Source of the DNA: an uncultured Pseudomonadota bacterium
GTDB lineage: Bacteria; Pseudomonadota; Alphaproteobacteria; CACZRW01
Length of the DNA: 26,940 nt
Direction: 5' to 3'
NCBI GenBank assembly: GCA_902783675.1
Contig: CACZRW010000171.1
Span: forward strand, 1-26,940
A model generated the notes under the pieces. The model had not been told where the DNA came from. It saw only the letters and a program-made list of their open reading frames with translations, and searched no databases. A program made the translations under genes and the position numbers. Positions 1-7,478 of this stretch are shown here, piece after piece (the first letter of the stretch is position 1; every line of letters starts with the position of its first letter).

Positions 1-6
1 CCTCCT
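1..6 (-). promoter_or_regulatory. Ribosome binding site of the next gene, off the left edge
   Basis: The first six bases read AGGAGG on the minus strand. They follow directly on the TAA stop of the DUF5688 gene (bases 7-9). A full Shine-Dalgarno site at this place means another leftward gene starts a few bases beyond the window, so the second operon continues. Confidence 0.75.
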
Positions 7-771
7 TTATCTGTGAACTGGATTTCTTGCCATTTCGGCACTTTGTTCTTTTCCGGATAATGCATTGATTTCCGGAAAATATGAAACACCGGATTTTTCT
101 ATAAGCATATTTTTCGATGCATCATATGTAATAATATGTTCGGAAAGCTTTTCAGCTAAACCGGCCTGCTCTGAAAGCCCCATTTCAGCATCTACAGCAT
201 CCAAGGAACTAAAGATTTCTTCTACTTCTTCTTTGGATAGAATATTGCTGTGAGGTACACAAAAAATGTGATTCGTACTTGACGGAAGCAGATAAAGCTC
301 ACTTGTGTTGAGCTTCTTTGCTATCTTTGAAAGAATCTCAGGTTCATAAAACATTGCAGCTGCTCCGTTATAAAACAATTCATTGGAAAGAACAAAACAA
401 CGAGGAATGTTTACTCCATCAGCTTCAAATAGCGACCCATTCTGATGTTCTGCATCAATAAACTCATTGATAGGCTCCACCAAAACCGGAAACTGCTTTC
501 TGGAGTTTTCAATGGCCATTGAAAAAAGCTCATCTTTGTTTAAATGAATGGAATTGTTCCATCCATTCAAAATGTCATTTGTTACATTGATACAAGATGT
601 ATATCTGTTCTCATAGTTTTTCTCTCCAAGAAAAAGCTGTACCACCAGGGAAAAACTTCCCTTATCAATGGAAGGAAAATTTAGAATACGATCCTTTACA
701 TCACTTGTATTCAGAACCGAGAGAATTAGTCTTTCGGCTAATTCCCCCTTTGTCATTTCTGCTATCTTCAT
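7..771 (-). CDS. DUF5688 family protein
   Basis: This gene encodes a 254-residue soluble protein with no signal peptide or membrane segment. The central part (about residues 128-175) carries the pattern I associate with DUF5688, including NELFYNGAAAMFY and LYLLPSSTNHIFCVP. That family is common, and functionally unassigned, in Lachnospiraceae mobile elements. The ATG at 771 is preceded by AGGAGC. The gene starts 12 bases after the stop of the three-repeat protein, so the two are cotranscribed. The C-terminus is MARNPVHR, and its stop codon runs straight into the ribosome site of the next gene. No catalytic motif is visible. The family call comes from memory of the motif; the function is unknown. 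Confidence 0.8.
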   Translation of the reverse strand: MKIAEMTKGELAERLILSVLNTSDVKDRILNFPSIDKGSFSLVVQLFLGEKNYENRYTSCINVTNDILNGWNNSIHLNKDELFSMAIENSRKQFPVLVEPINEFIDAEHQNGSLFEADGVNIPRCFVLSNELFYNGAAAMFYEPEILSKIAKKLNTSELYLLPSSTNHIFCVPHSNILSKEEVEEIFSSLDAVDAEMGLSEQAGLAEKLSEHIITYDASKNMLIEKSGVSYFPEINALSGKEQSAEMARNPVHR

Positions 772-783
772 ATCTGCTCCTAT

Positions 784-1896
784 TTATCTCCCATGCCCTC
801 TGCGAAAGGATTGGTCGCCTTCCCCTTGCGAAAAGGAATCCTGCTTCATAGCATCAGCAAGTGAGATATCTGTATTCTTATGATTTTCTTTAAAGCGTTC
901 GCTGGAAGCCTTGAAAGCATCTACAACCTGTTCGGAAGTAAGCTTGATAGTCACTTCATCATAGCCACCGGTTCCGTTTGCAACAGATTTCTTACCTGTA
1001 AAGGTATAAGCTGTTCCATCAGGGCCATTCTTAAAGAGCTGCAGCTTAACCTTTCCCTCTTCTGCACTCTTTACACGCTCTGCCGGCACAACAATTTCGT
1101 AAAAGCTCTCCTTATCCTTTTCAAAAACGGGAACAGAAACTCCATAAAGATCTTTTCCATCCTTAGAAGAAAAAGATCTAGTAAGCTTCTCGGAAATCAC
1201 AGCTGTAACAAACATATCCTTCACATTGGAATAGCCAACAGCCTCATCCACGTACTTCTTAAGCTCCAGACTTGTAATAACTTTCTCTTCATTGGTGAAG
1301 TTACCTGCCTCATCCCTAGCATTAGAACGAAGCGTGATCGTATATGGTTCCTCTGAGTCCTTCTTATTCTTAGGAAAGCCGAAATAGCTCATGCCTTCTT
1401 CTCTGTCCGATGCATTATAGCGATCTGCCGGAACGATAAAGCTGTAATAAACCTTATCAATCGGAATGGAGATAGATACAAACTCTCCCTTGTCATTAGA
1501 AATATGGGTTCCCCATTCAGATGGAACAGTCATATTCACGAATGCGCTGTTTTTTTCGGCGAACTCTCTTCGCTCCTTATCATAGGCAACCTTAAGATCT
1601 TCGCTCTTCCATGTGCGGGTTTCGTTTTCCCATTTTTCTTCATTGGGAGCGTCCTCCGGAACACCTTCAACACGGCGTCCATACTGAACCTGAATTTCAG
1701 TGCCTTCCGGTCTCGTGAAATAAACTCGCTCCGGGTTATCAGATTTCACTTTGATGCTATCTACAGGATATAAATAGCTACCCCCGCCTGGAGCGAAAAC
1801 CCTCGCATAATCCTTATCAGTCTTGTCATTATGGACAAGATTTGATACATCTACCTGCTTCCTGCTCAATTCAATTGTTACAAAATTTTCGGCCAT
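784..1896 (-). CDS. Three-repeat protein of unknown function
   Basis: This gene encodes 370 residues from an ATG at 1896, which has AAGGAGG seven bases upstream. A start 20 codons earlier is open but has no ribosome site. The protein has three diverged repeats of about 100 residues, starting near residues 5, 119 and 229 with FVTIELS, FVNMTVPS and FVTAVIS. Each continues with a beta-rich part (YLYPVDSIKV, YYSFIVPADRY, FYEIVVPAERV) and ends in a helix (SEDLKVAYD, SLELKKYVDEA, SEQVVDAFKA). There is no signal peptide or membrane segment. The tail is polar and ends RRGHGR. It is the first gene of the leftward unit controlled by the 1946-1989 element. I do not recognise the family. The repeats suggest a scaffold or binding protein, which is inference. 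Confidence 0.85.
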   Translation of the reverse strand: MAENFVTIELSRKQVDVSNLVHNDKTDKDYARVFAPGGGSYLYPVDSIKVKSDNPERVYFTRPEGTEIQVQYGRRVEGVPEDAPNEEKWENETRTWKSEDLKVAYDKERREFAEKNSAFVNMTVPSEWGTHISNDKGEFVSISIPIDKVYYSFIVPADRYNASDREEGMSYFGFPKNKKDSEEPYTITLRSNARDEAGNFTNEEKVITSLELKKYVDEAVGYSNVKDMFVTAVISEKLTRSFSSKDGKDLYGVSVPVFEKDKESFYEIVVPAERVKSAEEGKVKLQLFKNGPDGTAYTFTGKKSVANGTGGYDEVTIKLTSEQVVDAFKASSERFKENHKNTDISLADAMKQDSFSQGEGDQSFRRGHGR

Positions 1897-1945
1897 GTCA
1901 GAACCTCCTTTGTTTAGATAAAGACCTACTGCATTTATGATATGA

Positions 1946-1989
1946 AAATCATACAAAATACAGTTTTATAAATCTCAATAAAAAAGTCA
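1946..1989 (-). promoter_or_regulatory. 44-base promoter/operator element, copy A
   Basis: Read on the plus strand, the conserved blocks are AAAT, C, ATACAAAATA, nine free bases, AAATCTC, A, ATAAAA, two free bases, GTCA. On the minus strand this gives a likely -10 TATGAT (1953-1948), with GAGATT 17 bases upstream in the -35 position. The same element with the same spacing occurs at 23350-23393. It lies between the ssb terminator and the start at 1896, which is where a new promoter is needed. The promoter role is inferred from position and the -10 match. The conservation of the two copies is seen directly. Confidence 0.7.
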
Positions 1990-2010
1990 TAAAAAACGCA
2001 AATTAAGGAA

Positions 2011-2044
2011 AAAAAAGAAAAAAGCGAAGCGAGGTTATCGCTTC
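2011..2044 (-). terminator. Rho-independent terminator after ssb
   Basis: A perfect 7-base stem is formed by GAAGCGA (2026-2032) and TCGCTTC (2038-2044), with a 5-base loop. On the minus strand it is followed by a T-rich run (2023-2011). It lies 33 bases past the ssb stop and should end the long transfer operon. Confidence 0.88.
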
Positions 2045-2077
2045 ACTTTCATGGATCAAATAAATATGAATAATAGC

Positions 2078-2569
2078 TTAACAACAATTTTCCATAGCAA
2101 TACGGTAATATTCATTCTCGTCAATACAAAGATATCCATTATCACAGACAGTGTTGTAGAGATTAAGAATATCCGTAAAGTTACTGGTAATAGAAAAATC
2201 CAAAGATTTCTTCTTATCAGCGTTTTTGTTAAAAGCAGATGAAGAATCTCCAAACTCAACCTGGGAAAGAATTAAAACATGCGTACTATGCTTCGTCCTA
2301 TTACTATCTTCATGAAAATGGTTTTTAATCTTTCCCATACAGTTAATCTTGGAACCTTTAATAAAATTAGCATTTACGGCCAAAGCTTCCGAATTAAAGC
2401 ATACGCACTCAATAAAATCCGTGTTACATACATTATGATCATCGGCTTCTGCAATCCCATCCATAGAGGCGAGTGTAAAATTACAGATTGTAATAGATTG
2501 ATCCTTGATTTTAAGAACACGAAGTTTAGGCACATTACAGATACGACCTGATATAGTTACAACATTCAT
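2078..2569 (-). CDS. ssb: Single-stranded DNA-binding protein
   Basis: This gene encodes 163 residues. The N-terminal 110 or so look like an SSB OB fold: the opening MNVVTISGRICNVPKL, the strand ICNFTLASMDG, DFIECVCFNSEALAVNANFIKGSKI, and a closing strand STHVLILSQVEFG. SSB coats the single strands made or received in conjugation. The tail is unusual. The typical SSB has an acidic DDDIPF-like tip that recruits partner proteins, whereas this one ends with a hydrophobic/aromatic stretch and AMENCC. The gene is the last of the transfer operon, 11 bases after the preceding stop, with GAGG ahead of the ATG, and a terminator follows. Carriage of ssb by conjugative elements is well known. Confidence 0.85.
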   Translation of the reverse strand: MNVVTISGRICNVPKLRVLKIKDQSITICNFTLASMDGIAEADDHNVCNTDFIECVCFNSEALAVNANFIKGSKINCMGKIKNHFHEDSNRTKHSTHVLILSQVEFGDSSSAFNKNADKKKSLDFSITSNFTDILNLYNTVCDNGYLCIDENEYYRIAMENCC

Positions 2570-2580
2570 AAAGCATTACC

Positions 2581-3255
2581 TCAACCATAAAAAATCTCAA
2601 TATATGATGAAATCTCTTCAGCAGACATTTCTGGCGGAAACATACGCTTTAAAACATCCGCAGTTACATCTTTCATATATTTCTTTATACTAATCATTGC
2701 CACCATTTGTTCCAACGTATAATGGTCACCCAACATTTCATCCATAATCTCACTGCCAAAAGATAGTTTTTCATCCATTTCATCATTGTTGTCACTATCT
2801 TTTGAAGATTTTTTAGAATCCTCTGAGGCAACAAAATCACGGTCCATGGTATATTGTTCTTCTTTTTTATCCGTCTTGCTCTTTTCTTTATCCAGGTTTC
2901 CAAAAAGTTCCAGATCGGAAGGTTCTTTTTTTACCATATCATCAATATCAACCAGACTGATTATATCCGGTTCATATTCTTCTTCATCAACGACCTCTTC
3001 TTTTCCCCTAGTAAAAAGAAACATTGCATATCCAGATTCAAAAATGATAAATCCCAACAACATTAAAATAGGCGTAAAATTATTTTTGTAACCTGCAAAT
3101 GGATTTGCCAGAACAGTAAAAAATGCATCTGAAGCACTCATGGATTCAGTAAGACCAAAAACACCGGCCAAAAGATATCCAATAAATATCCCTATAACAG
3201 AACCAAAAACGCCGATTATAACATATATGAAATTTATACGTCTCTTTTCTTCCAT
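2581..3255 (-). CDS. Two-TM acidic protein resembling a VirD4 without its ATPase
   Basis: This gene encodes 224 residues with two membrane segments (about residues 8-31 and 60-82). The loop between them, ending ANPFAGYKNNFTP, resembles the N-terminal membrane module of Firmicute VirD4/TraG coupling proteins. A long acidic, Lys/Ser-rich linker (about 88-170) follows. The last 50 residues (HYTLEQMVAMISIKKY, then PPEMSAEEISSY) echo the C-terminus of the VirD4 of this window, which has GMSAKEINEF. No Walker motifs are present. It could be an accessory that pairs with VirD4 or a channel part. The resemblance is by eye only; the reading frame itself is secure (ATG at 3255, AAAGGA upstream, 19 bases after the previous stop). 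Confidence 0.8.
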   Translation of the reverse strand: MEEKRRINFIYVIIGVFGSVIGIFIGYLLAGVFGLTESMSASDAFFTVLANPFAGYKNNFTPILMLLGFIIFESGYAMFLFTRGKEEVVDEEEYEPDIISLVDIDDMVKKEPSDLELFGNLDKEKSKTDKKEEQYTMDRDFVASEDSKKSSKDSDNNDEMDEKLSFGSEIMDEMLGDHYTLEQMVAMISIKKYMKDVTADVLKRMFPPEMSAEEISSYIEIFYG

Positions 3256-3274
3256 AAAAAATCATTTCCTTTAC

Positions 3275-4741
3275 TTATGCCGCATTACAAAGCCGCAAAA
3301 TCTCATTCATGTCACCTTTGGCAGAAATAACCTTATACAGGTCAATTCGGGAAACAGAACCATTGCTCTCAATTGCTTTTCTAACTGTTTTAAGAACTTC
3401 CTTTGAATAGTTTCCTTCCATAAGCTTCATAAAAATAAGATTGTTCTGCTCCGCCTGGGGCTTTTTAGCGAATTTCTTTTCAAAATGCTTAGAAAGCAGC
3501 TTCGAAAAAATATTGCTACTCTTTAATACTGCGGGCTTATTATTATCTACAGTGATGATATCTGATTCTTTATAATCATCCGGTTCATCATCATTAAATA
3601 AATCAGCCGTAAAACCGGAAGTAAAAAACGGTATATCCGGCGTCGCATGAGGTTCCTCATCTATGCCTTTATTCAAAAAAGGAAATGACATATCGTCTCT
3701 GGAAGGAACATCATTCATAGAAAAAACAGACATAGCTTGCTCAGGAATATTTCTGTTTCTAAGTCCTTCAACCTCATCTTTTAGAGATGCAATCTCTTCA
3801 TTTAACAAAGAAATTTTCTGTAATAATTTAGTGTTCTCGCTTTGAATGCTCTCATTAACAGATGTTAAACGGGCATTCTCATTATCAATACCAGAAATCG
3901 TATCTTTTAAAGCCTTATTTTCTGACTGTAGGGATTCTATTAAAACGGGATCCGGTCTACCAGGAATCATATCACTGGAAAGCTTTTCATTTATTCTTCT
4001 TTCTCTTTCAAACATCTCCTGTGACTTTTTATATTTAGTCTCGATAAGCCCTACAGAAAGATTTACCTTGGACAAATCCCTTTGCAAACGTCCAATTTCC
4101 GTTTTTTGTTCGGATATTTCCGCTTTTAAAACAAAGTTTTTTTCTGTGGCATCCTTTTCTTTTTCCAGGGAAATCATAAGCTTTCCTTTTAATTCATCTG
4201 TTTGCTTAGTCAGACGTTCATTTTCTGCTTTAAGATAGTTAATAAAATCCTTTCCTATTTCCATTGGTACTAACTCCGCAGGAGTAGCCTCCTTATTTTC
4301 ATCACACTCCGGATCAGCTGCAGCTATCTCCCTAACTTTATCATTTAAAATTCGTTCAAATTCATCCTGATCAGATGAGATCTTCAAAATCTCATCAAAA
4401 TCGTCGTAAGTAACATCATTTAAGACAGCAGAAAAGACCAGATCTTTACAAGCAACCAAATCAATATTTTCATCAAATAATAGAATGATGCTCTTAAAAG
4501 CCTCAACTCCTCTTCCACTATCTATAAACATGGAAAATAGTGGAACAACAGAATCATTAAGACGATCTGAAGCCTCAATTAAACAATTAAAAAGAGAAAA
4601 TAGAAACTCTTCCTGCTGTCCATCATTCCCTGTCTCAGACAAAGAAATATAAAAGTTTCCCAAAGCTTTACGTCCAGGATCCTCGTCCTCAATCATTCCA
4701 AGACCTATGTCTTGTATTTTTTCACAAAGTTTATTAAACAT
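3275..4741 (-). CDS. Coiled-coil protein of the transfer operon
   Basis: This gene encodes 488 residues with no signal peptide or membrane segment. Residues 1-140 are a helical domain rich in Leu, Phe and Asp. Residues 160-330 are a long heptad-type coiled coil with a short break at a Pro/Gly patch (about 259-265). Residues 330-410 are low-complexity and acidic. Residues 415-488 are a compact basic helical end containing MKLMEGNYSKEVLKTVRKA. The gene next upstream (4756-5736) has the same plan of helical head, acidic linker and coil, so the two may be distant paralogues or partners. The ATG at 4741 has AAAAGGG ahead and lies 14 bases after the preceding stop. I do not recognise the family. 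A structural role at the transfer apparatus is inferred only from its place in the operon. Confidence 0.85.
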   Translation of the reverse strand: MFNKLCEKIQDIGLGMIEDEDPGRKALGNFYISLSETGNDGQQEEFLFSLFNCLIEASDRLNDSVVPLFSMFIDSGRGVEAFKSIILLFDENIDLVACKDLVFSAVLNDVTYDDFDEILKISSDQDEFERILNDKVREIAAADPECDENKEATPAELVPMEIGKDFINYLKAENERLTKQTDELKGKLMISLEKEKDATEKNFVLKAEISEQKTEIGRLQRDLSKVNLSVGLIETKYKKSQEMFERERRINEKLSSDMIPGRPDPVLIESLQSENKALKDTISGIDNENARLTSVNESIQSENTKLLQKISLLNEEIASLKDEVEGLRNRNIPEQAMSVFSMNDVPSRDDMSFPFLNKGIDEEPHATPDIPFFTSGFTADLFNDDEPDDYKESDIITVDNNKPAVLKSSNIFSKLLSKHFEKKFAKKPQAEQNNLIFMKLMEGNYSKEVLKTVRKAIESNGSVSRIDLYKVISAKGDMNEILRLCNAA

Positions 4742-4755
4742 GCTTATTTACCCTT

Positions 4756-5736
4756 TTATAGAGACAGAAGTCTATCTCTATCCTCGCCAGTATTGGCAGC
4801 CAGTTTATATAATTCTCCTACTTTTTCACGAAGTGCATCCTGTTTAAACTCGGCGCTTTCAAAGCTATGAATACGGCTGTTCAGCTTTGATATCTCGCCT
4901 CGTAATTCATTGATCTCGCCTTGCTTCTGGGAAAGAAGCTTTTTCATAAGCATGATCATAGCATTTAGTTTCTTAATCTCTTCCTTGTCACTCTTCATAG
5001 AATTGATAAATTCAGTGGAAAAAACAGATATGGATGAAGAAACATCCTGGAGCTGCTGAAGCGTATCCATAAATTTGCCTTGCGCCGTATTGATAAACCT
5101 TGCTTCATCAACATCCGTAGTGGCCATAAGAGTAACAAGGTTATTGAACATATCTACGTCTGACGCTTCATTTGTTCGCTCATACTGACTAAATTCAGCA
5201 TCGCCAACAATCACTTCCGATGGAGCCGTGGATTCGCTTAAAGCTGTCTCCTCCCGCTCTTCGGTTATAATCTCATCAGGTGCCTCTTCCGGTACCGGCT
5301 GAGAAATATAAGCATCAACTGATGCATAAATGTCCATAACATCTTTATCAGAATAGAAAAGGCTTTTTATCTCTGCAATGGGAATGTTTTTCTCCACGCA
5401 GGCAGAAAAAACAACGCCAAAATCATCCATGGAAAACTTATGCTCTGAACCATTGTGATAAAAGTAATCATTTACCAAACGCAAGTGTTCAACTGTCATT
5501 TTGGGGTTACATGCAAAATCTACGATATGAAAAATATATTTTTCATCGTCTTTGAGATTGGTGGCATGTTCTGCAAAAAATCCCAACACATCCATTCTGA
5601 TTCCTACAGAAGGACTTTTTTCCAAACTGGCCATCAAATGATTATATAATGGTAAATTTTCATCCTTAATCCGGGAGAAAATCTCCTCAACTCCATTTGA
5701 ATGAACATCTTTTGCAAATATAAGTGAATCGTTCAT
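4756..5736 (-). CDS. Helical and coiled-coil protein of the transfer operon
   Basis: This gene encodes 326 residues, cytoplasmic by appearance. Residues 1-145 are alpha-helical. Residues 147-190 form an acidic Pro/Glu/Ser linker. The rest is helical, with a coiled coil at about residues 245-315 (LNAMIMLMKKLLSQKQGEI and a following heptad stretch), and the protein ends DRDRLLSL. AAGGAGG lies directly ahead of the ATG at 5736. The gaps to both neighbours are about 15 bases, so it is in the same operon. The domain order mirrors that of the downstream 488-residue protein. I do not recognise the family and offer no specific function. Confidence 0.85.
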   Translation of the reverse strand: MNDSLIFAKDVHSNGVEEIFSRIKDENLPLYNHLMASLEKSPSVGIRMDVLGFFAEHATNLKDDEKYIFHIVDFACNPKMTVEHLRLVNDYFYHNGSEHKFSMDDFGVVFSACVEKNIPIAEIKSLFYSDKDVMDIYASVDAYISQPVPEEAPDEIITEEREETALSESTAPSEVIVGDAEFSQYERTNEASDVDMFNNLVTLMATTDVDEARFINTAQGKFMDTLQQLQDVSSSISVFSTEFINSMKSDKEEIKKLNAMIMLMKKLLSQKQGEINELRGEISKLNSRIHSFESAEFKQDALREKVGELYKLAANTGEDRDRLLSL

Positions 5737-5751
5737 AAGTTCCTCCTTGCA

Positions 5752-6900
5752 TTATGGTTCAGATATGTAATCTGAATACTCTACATCAGTATTTTCTTCG
5801 TAATCCCCGGCCCCTACATCACCAGTATATTCATCAATTATCTCGGTTGTATCATTGTTTAGATACATTCCGTCCGAATCACCAGACTCTGTACGTTCAG
5901 TCGAACTCCCAGAAGTTTGCTCCTTCGTCTTATCAAATCCGGTAGATGGGTCGTAGATTAAGTTTCCATATTCATCATAGAGAATGATGGGATCGTTCCA
6001 ATATACATTGGAATCATAAGCCTTGCCATTATATGACGATACATAATCCGCAGAAACATATCTGAAAAGGCCAACGCTATCTATATAGTAATATCCAGTC
6101 TTTAACCAATCCGGGACAGTAATCTCTATTACATTACTATGAAGAAACTCATAATCATAGGTTGTAAACTCTTCCAGATGTGTAAAGGTATGGATATTTG
6201 CTTTCATTTTAAAATCCTGATAATAGGTACCTGTATACCATTCACATACATATTCCTTATCCTTATCAAGATTAATCACAGTACCGCCTGCAGATATAGA
6301 ATTATCTCTTATAGCCACACCACCAACCTTATCTAAAAATAGATTGGTTACAGCTGCATATCCGTTAAGCTCATATGCATCGGATTTTTCATAAATGTAT
6401 CCATGGAAGTCCTCTCCGTCATCGCTCAGAATGCGATAATGACCGCTCGAATCCCCCTCCATATTTGCAACACCGATTGTATATCCATAATCCGAGAATC
6501 TTTCCCAAGAAATCCCCTCATAAGGCACCTTATTAGCCGATATATAAAGAAGCTTGTCTCCCGGGAATAGAGTCGGAATAGATGAATCATTTGCACTGGT
6601 AAACCAGAGCGTATGCGTTACAAAGGTATCATCATCCCAGTTAACATCTCCTGCCGGACATAGTTTAAATACATTTGTTTCAGCTGTTCCAGTCAGATCC
6701 TTTGTAATATCATCAGTTTTGTCATTGTGCCAAACGTAGTAGCATCCATTCGTTAACGCATCCACAGTGGCAGCTTCTGTTGTAGTCTGATTATTTGCGC
6801 TGTAGGTATCAAATGTAATGATGCCGGCATTGTATAGCATAAAGACAAAAACCAGGACTCCTACCGCCAACAATATGAAAATTAATGGTTTCTTCTTCAT
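5752..6900 (-). CDS. Exported, membrane-anchored acidic protein
   Basis: This gene encodes 382 residues. An N-terminal KKK followed by one hydrophobic segment (about residues 5-24) acts as a signal anchor, leaving the rest outside. The outer part is rich in Tyr, Asp, Thr and Gly and looks beta-rich. The tail (about 315-382) is low-complexity and very acidic. There is no LPXTG motif, no lipobox cysteine and no clear catalytic motif. Its ATG overlaps the TGA of the VirB3/PrgI-like gene in an ATGA, so the two are translationally coupled. The location suggests a cell-surface part of the transfer apparatus, such as an adhesin or channel-stabilising protein; this is inference. I do not recognise a family. 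Confidence 0.85.
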   Translation of the reverse strand: MKKKPLIFILLAVGVLVFVFMLYNAGIITFDTYSANNQTTTEAATVDALTNGCYYVWHNDKTDDITKDLTGTAETNVFKLCPAGDVNWDDDTFVTHTLWFTSANDSSIPTLFPGDKLLYISANKVPYEGISWERFSDYGYTIGVANMEGDSSGHYRILSDDGEDFHGYIYEKSDAYELNGYAAVTNLFLDKVGGVAIRDNSISAGGTVINLDKDKEYVCEWYTGTYYQDFKMKANIHTFTHLEEFTTYDYEFLHSNVIEITVPDWLKTGYYYIDSVGLFRYVSADYVSSYNGKAYDSNVYWNDPIILYDEYGNLIYDPSTGFDKTKEQTSGSSTERTESGDSDGMYLNNDTTEIIDEYTGDVGAGDYEENTDVEYSDYISEP

Positions 6901-7463
6901 GCAAATTCTCCAATCACTTTATTTATTCCATAAGAAGAGGCAGATACAGTGTGATGGATTTCCTCAACCTTTAAAGAGTTGATAATGACAACAGCCACGA
7001 TAATTCCAACAATAAAGAGTATTCCAACAATAAGCATCGTTTTAAGAAGCCTTCTCTGTGCCTCATCAGATATCTGTGCTGCTTTCGCCTTCTTTTCTTC
7101 CTCTTCACGCTTGATATCCTCTGCCTTTTTCCTTAACTGTTCTAAATCCTCTTGCGGTTTAGATGTATAATGTTTAACCGGATTAGACACAATTAAGGAA
7201 AAATACTTTATCAGGGTCAAGTCTTCGTTGTAATTACAGCCGAATGCTATTCCAAGCAATAGCGGAACCAAAGTAAGTGCAAGAGATATAAACGGACTCA
7301 TATTCCATACAAACGAATTAAGAAGATTTAATCCCACACCTACCACTATACCAGCGATAAATACAACTTTTTGCGGTAATGTCTGGTGATTCAAGTATGA
7401 AATTCCCATAAATGCATCTGTATTGATTTCTTCAAGATTTACATTTCTATTCATTATTGCCAT
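6897..7463 (-). CDS. VirB3/PrgI-like membrane protein of the transfer channel
   Basis: This gene encodes 188 residues. Two closely spaced membrane segments (about residues 32-52 and 56-76) are followed by a short amphipathic stretch (TLIKYFSLIVSNPVKHYT). That arrangement is typical of the small PrgI/VirB3 inner-membrane subunits that work with VirB4. A charged Lys/Glu helix (about 104-137) and a third membrane segment (about 143-163) extend it beyond the usual 110-130 residues. It lies between VirB6 and the exported acidic protein. GAGG ten bases ahead supports the ATG at 7463 rather than the ATG three codons later. Size, topology and neighbours support the assignment; sequence identity to known members looks low. 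Confidence 0.6.
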   Translation of the reverse strand: MAIMNRNVNLEEINTDAFMGISYLNHQTLPQKVVFIAGIVVGVGLNLLNSFVWNMSPFISLALTLVPLLLGIAFGCNYNEDLTLIKYFSLIVSNPVKHYTSKPQEDLEQLRKKAEDIKREEEEKKAKAAQISDEAQRRLLKTMLIVGILFIVGIIVAVVIINSLKVEEIHHTVSASSYGINKVIGEFA

Positions 7464-7478
7464 GTTACATATACCTCG

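Noticed and set aside
880..1356. Plus-strand open frame of 158 codons
   Set aside because: It is fully antisense to the three-repeat protein, has no ribosome site, and its composition is that of a shadow frame. The same applies to the other plus-strand frames.
3313..3330. TTTGGCAGAAAT resembling half of the palindrome
   Set aside because: It is a single half-site inside a coding region with no second arm, compatible with chance.
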